This document shows, piece after piece, positions 24,874-28,624 of a stretch of 28,624 nt of DNA. The notes below the pieces were generated by a model. It was not told the DNA's origin, made no database searches, and was given only the letters and a program-made list of their open reading frames with translations. The position numbers and the translations under genes are program-made. The stretch comes from a virus. Each line of letters opens with the position of its first letter. Position 1 is the first letter of the stretch. The stretch lies in the IMG/VR virus record IMGVR_UViG_3300023176_006145, positions 1-28,624 of that record. One strand, written 5' to 3'.

Positions 24874-25245
24874 TTATTGCGAAAATAATTTTTCAAGTTC
24901 GGATTTCATCCCAAACACATAAGGTTCGTTTTCTTTAAACCATATGATGATTTCTATATTATGCATATTACTAAACACTCCATGGATTTGGTCGAATAAC
25001 TCCTCCCGCAATTCACTCTCATCCCTCAAATAATGTTCACTACTGTTCTCAATTCCATTAAATTTATAATGATTAATGAGAACTGTTACAATATCATCTG
25101 TTTTTAGTAATCCTTGTATCCTACCCTCAGTTAATATATTGATCATCTCTTCTCGATCATTAATCAGTTCCTCAAATAAATCATCATAATCCATCATCTC
25201 ATCAAGAGTGATTCCATTGTTATTGTTGTCGTTGGGGGTTTTCAT
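24874..25245 (-). CDS. Hypothetical acidic protein, start at internal Met
   Basis: 123 aa when started at the ATG at 25245 (MKTPNDNNNNGITLDEMMDY). A Met 13 codons earlier (25284) is possible, but no ribosome site precedes it, whereas AGG lies eight bases before the chosen ATG (GCAGGTAATTTTAATG). The protein is acidic and helical (DLFEELINDREEMINILTEG; LREELFDQIHGVF) with a C-terminal strand IEIIIWFKENEPYVFGM. I do not recognise a family. It follows a 400-base gene-free stretch of palindromes and is AT-rich like the bulk of the phage. Confidence 0.62.
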   Translation of the reverse strand: MKTPNDNNNNGITLDEMMDYDDLFEELINDREEMINILTEGRIQGLLKTDDIVTVLINHYKFNGIENSSEHYLRDESELREELFDQIHGVFSNMHNIEIIIWFKENEPYVFGMKSELEKLFSQ

Positions 25246-25369
25246 TAAAATTACCTGCGAAAAATTTTTTGGAATTAGTTGCATTTTAAGGTCGCTGGGG
25301 GACCTTTGTAGGTTAGGAGGGACCCACGCATTTAAAACGGGGCATTTGAGGGGATTAAAGGGGGGGGGT

Positions 25370-25375
25370 ATTATA
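25370..25375 (-). promoter_or_regulatory. Candidate -10 element TATAAT before the 123-aa gene
   Basis: The minus strand reads GATATTATAATACC followed by nine C. TATAAT is a perfect -10 hexamer, but no TTGACA-like -35 lies 16-18 bases upstream. The start would fall within or next to the C run, giving a leader of about 115 bases for the gene at 25245. AT-rich surroundings raise the chance of coincidence. Confidence 0.35.
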
Positions 25376-25387
25376 ATATCACATAAC

Positions 25388-25403
25388 GCCCCTAATTAGG
25401 GGC
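25388..25403. repeat. Perfect 16-base palindrome GCCCCTAATTAGGGGC
   Basis: The sequence equals its own reverse complement over 16 bases. It sits at the edge of the 30-base direct repeats. It may be a binding site for a dimeric protein or a short stem in RNA. Confidence 0.8.
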
Positions 25404-25481
25404 ACTGTTTAATTATAATAACTTAGTGAGTTAGTATTATTAACTGTAACTCACTGTTTAATTATAATAAATTAGTGAGTT
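25403..25481. repeat. Palindromic direct-repeat array (left copy)
   Basis: Two 30-base units, 25403-25432 and 25452-25481, start CACTGTTTAATTATAATAA and end TTAGTGAGTT, differing at one base and lying 49 bases apart. AACTCACT (25448-25455) and AGTGAGTT (25474-25481) frame the second unit as an inverted repeat. Between the units AGTGAGTTA and TAACTCACT form another. The element AACTCACTG recurs in the array at 28.04-28.17 kb. Confidence 0.85.
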
Positions 25482-25555
25482 GTTTATACAAATATTTTGC
25501 AATTTGCAAAATTGGAATACTTTGCATTTTGAGTTGTTAATAAGAACTGTCTGAG

Positions 25556-25602
25556 AGTTTCTGATACTTTTTAGGAAGATTTGAAAAAAAGTATCAGAAA
25601 CT
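25556..25602. repeat. 17-base-pair perfect inverted repeat
   Basis: AGTTTCTGATACTTTTT (25556-25572) and AAAAAGTATCAGAAACT (25586-25602) are exact reverse complements around 13 bases. On either strand this would fold as a long hairpin. It lies just past the intrinsic terminator of the KTSC-like gene and may add a second stop or RNA end protection. Confidence 0.85.
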
Positions 25603-25624
25603 GTGGGTTTTGATAATTTATAAA

Positions 25625-25649
25625 AAAAGGGGTCAAATTGACCCCTTTT
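25625..25649 (-). terminator. Intrinsic terminator after the KTSC-like gene
   Basis: On the minus strand AAAAGGGGTC and GACCCCTTTT pair perfectly over ten bases around AATTT, followed by a run of T (TTTTTTT counting the stem end) and ATAAA. It begins six bases after the stop of the KTSC-like gene. The A/T symmetry means it could also work for plus-strand transcripts. Confidence 0.82.
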
Positions 25650-25655
25650 CGATTA

Positions 25656-25901
25656 TCACCACTTGAGAGGAGTAGTGATAACTTTCTCTGCCTGAATGCA
25701 GTGCTTATTTACCCAGAACCCAAGGGACACAGTAGATGACATTTTGAGGGCAAGGATTGCACGGCGGGAGACATTACTGTAGAAGTAAGTATTTCCTCCC
25801 TTAAATGTCACCATGGCGTAGGCATTCTTGAGAGAAACCATGATCGATTCCACGCAAGTGGAAGAACGCTTGGCGGGAGAATCGACGAGGAGAGTGATCA
25901 T
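25656..25901 (-). CDS. KTSC-domain-like small protein (81 aa)
   Basis: The frame is open further upstream, but the ATG at 25901 (MITLLVDSPAKRSSTCVESI) fits the short leader pattern of this block, and the upstream extension is promoter and hairpin DNA. Residues about 15-70 follow the KTSC pattern: Ser near the start, a strand (NAYAMVTFKGGNTYFYSNVS), a helix (RRAILALKMSS), then a S.G.w.N element (VSLGFWVNKH). KTSC is a short domain found in phage and bacterial proteins, sometimes fused to nucleic-acid enzymes, with no settled function known to me. Family assignment is by pattern. A TATACT element lies 31 bases upstream and a strong terminator follows. Confidence 0.75.
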   Translation of the reverse strand: MITLLVDSPAKRSSTCVESIMVSLKNAYAMVTFKGGNTYFYSNVSRRAILALKMSSTVSLGFWVNKHCIQAEKVITTPLKW

Positions 25902-25938
25902 TGAAGTTCGTGTGTTTGTTTGAACTGAAGTCAGTATA
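25902..25938 (-). promoter_or_regulatory. Promoter and conserved leader of the KTSC-like gene
   Basis: TATACT (minus strand, 25938-25933) is followed by GACTTCAGTTCAAACAAACA and then CACGAACTTCA before the ATG. The same GACTTCAGTTCAAAC follows the -10 of two other genes in the block (ATG at 26181 and 27039). No -35 and no Shine-Dalgarno site are seen. Confidence 0.62.
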
Positions 25939-25960
25939 GACCCCATGGGGGGCGATCGTG

Positions 25961-25979
25961 GGGGGTGGTGGACACCCCC
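25961..25979 (-). terminator. G/C hairpin after the 63-aa GC-rich gene
   Basis: GGGGGTG and CACCCCC form a seven-base-pair stem around five bases, 10 bases past the stop of the 63-aa gene. There is no U-tract afterward on the minus strand, so it may protect the RNA end or slow polymerase rather than act as a classic intrinsic terminator. A nearly identical stem occurs at 26849-26870. Confidence 0.5.
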
Positions 25980-25989
25980 TCGACTGTCC

Positions 25990-26181
25990 TCAGATGGCGC
26001 TGGTGCCCACGCTTGCCCACAGGGCAAGGCGCAGGGTGCTCGCCTTGCTGACCTGCTCGGCAGAGCGACCCATGGCACGGGCGCCCGCCTTGAGGTCGTT
26101 GCGGGTCACGTCTGCCAGGGAGGAGGCACGCTTGCCAGTGATGATGTTGCGTGCTGCCTGGAGGGTCTGTTGCTTGGTCAT
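25990..26181 (-). CDS. Hypothetical 63-aa protein in the GC-rich block
   Basis: The start at 26181 gives MTKQQTLQAARNIITGKRAS and an end ALWASVGTSAI. The frame extends 11 codons further up, but those codons are the promoter and conserved leader. The protein is basic and mostly helical, Ala/Arg/Ser-rich, with a weakly hydrophobic end (LRLALWASVGTSA). I recognise no family. Its leader is the best example of the shared element (TATAATGACTTCAGTTCAAA, then CAAACACC) and contains no Shine-Dalgarno site. GC-rich codon use (third positions mostly G or C) contrasts with the structural genes. Confidence 0.6.
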   Translation of the reverse strand: MTKQQTLQAARNIITGKRASSLADVTRNDLKAGARAMGRSAEQVSKASTLRLALWASVGTSAI

Positions 26182-26209
26182 GGTGTTTGTTTGAACTGAA
26201 GTCATTATA
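26182..26209 (-). promoter_or_regulatory. Promoter and conserved leader of the 63-aa GC-rich gene
   Basis: A perfect TATAAT (minus strand, 26209-26204), preceded by GTGCC, is followed by GACTTCAGTTCAAACAAACA, then CC and the ATG. The context GTGCCTATAATGA is identical before the gene at 26816. No -35 hexamer is visible 16-18 bases upstream, where the DNA is a G/C hairpin. Confidence 0.65.
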
Positions 26210-26222
26210 GGCACAGGGTGTG

Positions 26223-26240
26223 CCCCCCCGCGAGGGGGGG
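26223..26240 (-). terminator. Seven-base-pair C/G hairpin with a four-base loop
   Basis: Seven C and seven G enclose GCGA (TCGC on the minus strand), with outer arms GGCACA and TGTGCC extending it. It lies 13 bases past the stop of the 52-aa gene and just upstream of the TATAAT of the next gene. It is probably a terminator or RNA end structure, though no U-tract follows. Confidence 0.55.
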
Positions 26241-26252
26241 TGTGCCAGTGTG

Positions 26253-26411
26253 TCAGGCGTCCGCCCAGTTCAGGGCGTCCTCGATTGCGTCATCCAGATC
26301 AGAAAGCAGATCGGAGAGGTCGTCCTGATAACGATTCAGATCATCCTCAATCCGATCATACATCTGATCTTCGATCTGCAGTTCCATCAGGTAGGCGTCA
26401 GAGACAGGCAT
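26253..26411 (-). CDS. Very acidic helical 52-aa protein
   Basis: From the ATG at 26411 the product runs MPVSDAYLMELQIEDQMYDR through ending DDAIEDALNWADA. Roughly a third of residues are Asp or Glu, and spacing of Leu, Ile and Tyr suggests an amphipathic helix or helical pair. Small acidic phage proteins often bind host proteins or mimic DNA; nothing here is specific enough to choose. The longer frame upstream overlaps promoter DNA (TATACTGATCAAGTCAACC), so I use the internal start. A seven-base-pair C/G hairpin follows the stop. Confidence 0.6.
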   Translation of the reverse strand: MPVSDAYLMELQIEDQMYDRIEDDLNRYQDDLSDLLSDLDDAIEDALNWADA

Positions 26412-26442
26412 GGTGTCGTGTGTGGTTGACTTGATCAGTATA
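26412..26442 (-). promoter_or_regulatory. Promoter and leader of the acidic 52-aa gene
   Basis: CGCCTATACTGA carries TATACT (minus strand, 26442-26437). The leader ATCAAGTCAACCACACACGA then CACC precedes the ATG. It keeps the 'TCAA...AACCACACAC' flavour of the shared leaders but is not the same sequence. No -35 or Shine-Dalgarno site is seen. Confidence 0.55.
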
Positions 26443-26446
26443 GGCG

Positions 26447-26463
26447 GGCGGTGTCTATCCGCC
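26447..26463 (-). terminator. Short hairpin after the 41-aa membrane protein gene
   Basis: GGCGG and CCGCC pair around seven bases, 12 bases past the stop at 26476 and just before the next -10 element. Five base pairs is modest, and no U-tract follows. Confidence 0.35.
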
Positions 26464-26475
26464 AGTGCCTTAGGG

Positions 26476-26601
26476 TCAGTTAGCGGAGCGGCACACCTCG
26501 GCGGTTGCCAGGGAGGCACCTGCCTTCACCCCTTCGATCAGGTAGTCCCCGATCAGCAGGGTGGCAGCGATGGCGACGGCGATGGAGAGGAAGCGGTTCA
26601 T
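26476..26601 (-). CDS. Small membrane or secreted 41-aa protein
   Basis: The ATG at 26601 gives MNRFLSIAVAIAATLLIGDY followed by LIEGVKAGASLATAEVCRSA and Asn. Residues 4-18 form one hydrophobic segment preceded by a positive residue, as in a signal peptide or single membrane helix. AGASLATA could serve as a signal peptidase site, but its distance from the core is long. A single Cys is near the end. No family is recognised. It could sit in the inner membrane of the host. Upstream, the -10 candidate (TGTAGA, 26631-26626) is poor, and the leader ends ACACACCACACC before the ATG. Confidence 0.55.
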   Translation of the reverse strand: MNRFLSIAVAIAATLLIGDYLIEGVKAGASLATAEVCRSAN

Positions 26602-26642
26602 GGTGTGGTGTGTTGTCTGGGGTAGTCTACAGGGGCGCCCGC

Positions 26643-26816
26643 TCAGTGGCGGTCGGAGATGTTCCACACTCCCCACTGTCCACGCTCAGGGGCAGGGGTG
26701 AGGATCTCGGTGCCAGCGGCAACGTCTGCCTTAGAGGCGGCAGACCGTGCCATCATGGCGTTGTGCTGACGGGTGTAGTCAGCGAGGATGGCGGCGAAGT
26801 CAGGTGTTTTGTTCAT
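26643..26816 (-). CDS. Hypothetical 57-aa protein, possibly leaderless
   Basis: The translation starts MNKTPDFAAILADYTRQHNA and ends RGQWGVWNISDRH. The first 35 residues look helical and the end holds two Trp in a strand-like stretch. I recognise no family. A perfect TATAAT ends only six bases before the ATG (TATAATGACAGCATG), so the expected transcription start coincides with the start codon and the message may be leaderless. Codons use mainly G or C at the third position, as in the rest of the block. Confidence 0.6.
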   Translation of the reverse strand: MNKTPDFAAILADYTRQHNAMMARSAASKADVAAGTEILTPAPERGQWGVWNISDRH

Positions 26817-26822
26817 GCTGTC

Positions 26823-26828
26823 ATTATA
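26823..26828 (-). promoter_or_regulatory. -10 element TATAAT directly before the 57-aa gene
   Basis: GTGCCTATAATGACAGCATG on the minus strand. The hexamer is perfect, the preceding GTGCC is shared with the promoter at 26204, and only six bases separate it from the ATG. No -35 is evident. Confidence 0.62.
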
Positions 26829-26848
26829 GGCACGGGGTCTGGCGGTTT

Positions 26849-26870
26849 GGGGGTGCCAGTGGACACCCCC
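26849..26870 (-). terminator. G/C hairpin after the 53-aa gene
   Basis: GGGGGTG and CACCCCC pair over seven bases around an eight-base loop, seven bases past the stop at 26878. The stem is the same as that at 25961-25979. No U-tract follows. Confidence 0.5.
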
Positions 26871-26877
26871 TCAGGCG

Positions 26878-27039
26878 TCACATGCCGTTCAGGAAGTCTG
26901 CCATTGCCTCTTGATACTCTTCAAAGGTAGCGAAGCGATCAGCGAAGCGGGCAGGCACCTGCCGGGTCTCGGGTTGCGCCTTGGGCAGGTCACGACCCTT
27001 GGCAAGGATCTGCTGAGCGTAGGGGTTGGAGTGAGTCAT
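26878..27039 (-). CDS. Hypothetical 53-aa protein in the GC-rich block
   Basis: The ATG at 27039 gives MTHSNPYAQQILAKGRDLPK and the end RFATFEEYQEAMADFLNGM. The last 20 residues form a likely amphipathic helix (F, Y, M, F and L on one face), while the middle is Pro- and Arg-rich and probably flexible. I do not recognise a family. It carries the shared leader GACTTCAGTTCAAACGACAG then ACC, with -10 CATAAT. No Shine-Dalgarno site is present. A G/C hairpin follows. Confidence 0.58.
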   Translation of the reverse strand: MTHSNPYAQQILAKGRDLPKAQPETRQVPARFADRFATFEEYQEAMADFLNGM

Positions 27040-27068
27040 GGTCTGTCGTTTGAACTGAAGTCATTATG
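27040..27068 (-). promoter_or_regulatory. Promoter and conserved leader of the 53-aa gene
   Basis: CGCCCATAATGACTTCAGTT on the minus strand continues CAAACGACAGACC to the ATG. CATAAT (27068-27063) is one base from consensus. The first 15 bases after it (GACTTCAGTTCAAAC) equal those before the genes at 25901 and 26181. Confidence 0.6.
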
Positions 27069-27135
27069 GGCGATCCGGTCGCCCGGTGCTGTATCGGTTG
27101 ATACCGTTTTGGAAATTAGTTAGTGCCGGACGAAT

Positions 27136-27219
27136 AGTGATAGAAACTGCACGAGGAGATAGTAACTCAAACGGGGCACGATGATGCATAACACCATCGT
27201 GCAAAGAATTTCTATCACT
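27136..27219 (-). repeat. Nested inverted repeats after the 203-aa gene
   Basis: AGTGATAGAAA (27136-27146) pairs with TTTCTATCACT (27209-27219), which overlaps the stop codon, and GCACGA (27149-27154) with TCGTGC (27197-27202). The second arm can instead pair locally: GCACGATG (27176-27183, first base mismatched as G) with CATCGTGC (27195-27202). The two foldings exclude each other, so this may be a switch or a bulky terminator. Confidence 0.6.
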
Positions 27220-27826
27220 TAGCGACACCATTCTGCCGCCGCCAGCATACCCAAGTGATCGCTTGAATCTGGGCAGCACTATACTTAGTGCCTTCCAGGT
27301 TGTTGATAGTAACTGCTGCCTCACGGTAAGCATCACTAACCTGCTTGTAGAGTTTATCACTAATGGCAGGAACTTCGTTGAGTGAGGTGTACAAACCCCG
27401 CCAGATATTGAAGGCGTGACCATCAACGGTGATCTCATCACACCCTCCATTGGTATAGATGCCACGGAAGAATGCAATGGTTTTGTTGCCTTTAAGGATG
27501 GCACAAATGTTGTCGCTTGAGTCAATCTCACACTCAAGAATTGTGATCGCTTTGTCTTTGTTGCCAGTGAAAGTGCAGACCTTAGGGTAATCAAACCCCA
27601 TGCAATATGCCTTGATCATCTGCTCAGCATCAAGGATATTGCGATCCCATTTGTTGTTCGGAGACAGTGCAGATACAACCCCCACAACTGTAGCGAGAGG
27701 CAGGTTGTATTTGTCACTCAAACCCTGACAAATAGTGTGGGCATTGTTGTACCAAACCGTACCCTCTTGAGTGTCTACAGGCGTTGCCTGCATGTAGATA
27801 GAGAGAATGTTGCGAATGTCAGGCAT
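27215..27826 (-). CDS. Phage protein of 203 aa (DUF7178-like pattern)
   Basis: The layout is one I associate with a widespread phage family, possibly DUF7178. A first helix block contains TVWYNNAHTICQGLS, then the conserved VVGVVSALSPNNKWDRNI. A middle lysine-rich turn reads LKGNKTIAFFRGIY. A key motif TVDGHAFNIWRGL carries a conserved Asp and His, and the C-terminus AAQIQAITWVCWRRQNG is again typical. The helical sequence with VDGHA recalls DNA glycosylase-like helix folds, but no catalytic assignment is safe. G/C content is intermediate. The ATG follows AATTCAGTTCACTG, which partly matches the shared leaders; -10 is at best TAGGAT. It has no Shine-Dalgarno site. Confidence 0.75.
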   Translation of the reverse strand: MPDIRNILSIYMQATPVDTQEGTVWYNNAHTICQGLSDKYNLPLATVVGVVSALSPNNKWDRNILDAEQMIKAYCMGFDYPKVCTFTGNKDKAITILECEIDSSDNICAILKGNKTIAFFRGIYTNGGCDEITVDGHAFNIWRGLYTSLNEVPAISDKLYKQVSDAYREAAVTINNLEGTKYSAAQIQAITWVCWRRQNGVAK

Positions 27827-27853
27827 CAGTGAACTGAATTGCTTGCGTCCATC

Positions 27854-27943
27854 CTACAGCATCAGGGCACCCTGCCAACCCCCTGAACCATCAGCGGTGC
27901 TGATCAGTGCCATCAGATGCCCTGATGTTTCATTCTGTGACAT
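27854..27943 (-). CDS. Possible 29-aa mini-gene
   Basis: An ATG at 27943 opens MSQNETSGHLMALISTADGS then GGWQGALML and a TAG that overlaps the TAGGAT ahead of the 203-aa gene. Spacing (start 43 bases below the palindromic side, leader GCCAGTGCCCCAAACGCGAG) fits the layout of the other small genes here. It is very short, and the -10 (CATAGG) is weak. It could be a leader peptide coupled to the 203-aa gene or chance. Confidence 0.35.
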   Translation of the reverse strand: MSQNETSGHLMALISTADGSGGWQGALML

Positions 27944-28039
27944 TGCTCGCGTTTGGGGCACTGGCGTGCCTATGCTGGATGGGCGGCATGAGGGAGGGGG
28001 GCACCCTCAGTTGATTGTTGATAAGAATTAAACAACACT

Positions 28040-28165
28040 GTCTAATAGTAATACAAACTCACTGTGTATTACTATTAGACAACACTGTGTATTATTAATA
28101 CAAACTCACTGTGTATTATTAATACAAACTCACTGTGTATTACTATTAGACAGTGAGTTTGTATT
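28040..28165. repeat. Hairpin array with constant AAACTCACTGT loops (right copy)
   Basis: AAACTCACTGT occurs at 28055-28065, 28102-28112 and 28126-28136. The first is framed by exact 15-base complements GTCTAATAGTAATAC and GTATTACTATTAGAC. The second is framed by two copies of GTATTATTAATAC, complementary except at the centre. The third is framed by GTATTATTAATAC and GTATTACTATTAGAC, which pair partly. In addition AATACAAACTCACTGT (28121-28136) is exactly complementary to 28150-28165. AACTCACTG is shared with the array at 25.4 kb. Confidence 0.88.
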
Positions 28166-28169
28166 ATAA

Positions 28170-28385
28170 TTACCCTGTAATTATATCTTGAAGTGTTTCT
28201 TCATCATATTGATCCTTAATTTCTTGAATTAATTCATCAACAGATTCATAATCTTTAGTGATATTATCTACCAAACTTTCAAATGCAAACACTTCTAATG
28301 TTTTGTAATCCATACCATCAATGATAAACATTGCATACTTTTCAACAATTTCTGAGAATTGCATAGTTTTGGTGGATTCTGTCAT
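28170..28385 (-). CDS. Small acidic helical 71-aa cyanophage-type protein
   Basis: The sequence is AT-rich in its codons and helical: MQFSEIVEKYAMFIIDGMDY, TLEVFAFESLVDNI, then VDELIQEIKDQYDEETLQD. The arrangement 'y..tL..fa.e.l..n....s.deL..Ei...yd.e.l.d' occurs in small acidic early proteins of cyanophages as I remember them; no function is known. ATG is preceded by CTTTCTTCAAAA, without a ribosome site. The stop lies in a short hairpin (ATAATTA/TAATTAT, 28166-28184) that could end transcription next to the palindromic array. Confidence 0.75.
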   Translation of the reverse strand: MTESTKTMQFSEIVEKYAMFIIDGMDYKTLEVFAFESLVDNITKDYESVDELIQEIKDQYDEETLQDIITG

Positions 28386-28420
28386 TTTTTGAAGAAAGTG
28401 ATGGTTTTCAGTGAAAGTGT

Positions 28421-28618
28421 TCAGGTTAGTGCAATCTCATAGTTTATGGATTTAATACACCAACCAGTAGAAGTAGTGATTTCTTCAATGAGATCATCTT
28501 CATCATCTGCCTCCCAGAAACCAAGAGAATCATCAGTGATGTCAATCATCTCATCTTCTGATAGTTCCTCACAACTATCAGAGAAGTCAAAGAGAATGTC
28601 AGAAACAATGAACTTCAT
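28421..28618 (-). CDS. Conserved cyanophage-type 65-aa acidic protein
   Basis: The start MKFIVSDILFDF and the block LGFWEADDEDDLIEEIT followed by TSTGWCIKSINYEIALT are features I recognise from a small protein repeated across T4-like cyanophages ('v.DieFDF...eE...i....ig.WeaddeddLveEITtatGWCIKSIdY'). No function is known to me. The ATG is only six bases from the window edge, so upstream signals cannot be judged. It is followed after 35 bases by the 71-aa gene. Confidence 0.82.
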   Translation of the reverse strand: MKFIVSDILFDFSDSCEELSEDEMIDITDDSLGFWEADDEDDLIEEITTSTGWCIKSINYEIALT

Positions 28619-28624
28619 GTGTTT

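Larger units (their letters stand above)
25246..25655. other. Gene-free stretch of about 410 bases rich in inverted repeats
   Basis: No credible gene is seen on either strand. From low to high coordinates it holds a hairpin at 25289-25307 (AAGGTC/GACCTT), a run of nine G at 25360-25368 next to a minus-strand TATAAT, a 16-base perfect palindrome, a 30-base direct repeat with AACTCACTG motifs, a 19-base palindrome at 25494-25512 (ATTTTGCAA and TTGCAAAAT), a 17-base-pair inverted repeat, and an intrinsic terminator. It separates AT-rich phage genes from the GC-rich block. Confidence 0.8.
25902..27990 (-). other. GC-rich block of separately promoted small genes
   Basis: G/C content rises sharply here: 39 of 60 at 26521-26580 against 15 of 60 at 28201-28260. 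The block contains six very short unknown genes and a 203-aa gene, with the KTSC-like gene at its lower edge. Most units repeat the layout '-10 element, leader of 6-35 bases, short gene, G/C hairpin'. Related palindromic arrays stand on both sides. The composition is closer to that of marine Synechococcus than to the rest of this phage, so acquisition from a host or another phage is possible; this is inference. Confidence 0.7.

Noticed and set aside
25902-26078. Longer start (ATG at 26078) for the KTSC-like protein
   Set aside because: The extra 59 codons run through the hairpin, promoter and conserved leader shared with other genes. The product would be Pro/Arg-rich and unlike the domain.
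25941-27123. Plus-strand frames of 60-141 codons across the GC-rich block
   Set aside because: High G/C lowers stop-codon frequency, so long chance frames are expected. They cross promoters and hairpins of the minus-strand genes and have no starts with ribosome sites.
27064-27189. A 41-codon minus-strand frame (ATG at 27189) after the 203-aa gene
   Set aside because: It has no ribosome site or promoter, covers the inverted repeats, and its stop lies within the -10 element of the next gene. A real mini-gene is not excluded.
27595-27826. Frameshift or truncation in the 203-aa gene, as another long minus-strand frame (27064-27594) overlaps it
   Set aside because: The 203-aa frame keeps family motifs from start to end without a break; the overlapping frame is a shadow.
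28040-28165. CRISPR array, because of regularly spaced repeats
   Set aside because: The segments between repeats are themselves repeats and palindromes, unit lengths (11 and 13-15 bases) are too short, and there are no unique spacers or cas genes.
1-28624. tRNA genes, insertion sequences, integrase or transposase
   Set aside because: No cloverleaf with a TTC-loop pattern and no mobile-element protein motif was seen on either strand by eye; a covariance search would be more sensitive.

Overview
The window looks like part of the genome of a T4-like marine cyanophage (a myovirus infecting Synechococcus or Prochlorococcus). The assignment rests on a run of recognisable T4-type baseplate wedge genes (gp25, gp6, a giant gp7-type protein, gp8), a PAAR spike-tip protein, a very large DUF4815-type structural protein, T4-type late promoters (CTATAAATA), and several small proteins of kinds typical of cyanophages. 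Every gene I accept is on the minus strand, so transcription runs from high to low coordinates. Plus-strand reading frames are shadows.

Layout in transcription order. (a) 28.6-28.17 kb: two small AT-rich genes for acidic proteins. (b) 28.04-28.17 kb: a compact array of palindromes whose loops carry the repeated 11-mer AAACTCACTGT. (c) 27.95-25.65 kb: a GC-rich block (39 of 60 bases are G/C at 26521-26580, against 15 of 60 at 28201-28260). It holds eight small genes: a 203-aa phage protein, a KTSC-like protein and six short unknowns. Most have their own -10 promoter element, a short leader without a Shine-Dalgarno site (often with TTCAGTTCAAACAAACAC) and a G/C-rich hairpin downstream. (d) 25.65-25.25 kb: a gene-free stretch full of inverted repeats, including an array that shares AACTCACTG with the one at 28 kb. 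(e) 25.25-24.6 kb: a hypothetical acidic protein and a four-cysteine zinc-ribbon-like protein. (f) 24.59-21.46 kb: a tightly coupled operon with an acidic 75-aa protein, two structural proteins that appear to be paralogues (613 and 251 aa), and the PAAR tip protein. (g) 21.46-20.59 kb: three small genes read from a sigma70-type promoter (TTGACA-17-TATGCT) that lies inside the terminator-like hairpin at the end of the PAAR gene. (h) 20.53 kb to the left edge: a small unknown gene, gp25, gp6, the 3236-aa gp7-type protein, gp8, the 2095-aa DUF4815 protein, two small structural-region genes, and the start of another gene cut by the edge.

The late genes together specify most of a baseplate wedge (gp25, gp6, gp7 type, gp8) plus the spike tip and large peripheral proteins that probably connect to fibres. 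The small genes at the high-coordinate end look like early genes acting on host takeover. Their functions cannot be read from sequence.

The least ordinary part is the GC-rich block of separately promoted mini-genes, bounded on both sides by related palindromic arrays. Other points worth a second look are the duplication behind the 251/613-aa pair, the relocated gp7 C-terminal domain at the start of a 3236-aa protein, GxGY repeats shared by that protein and gp8, and a possibly leaderless gene. Family assignments come from remembered family features; no database search was run.
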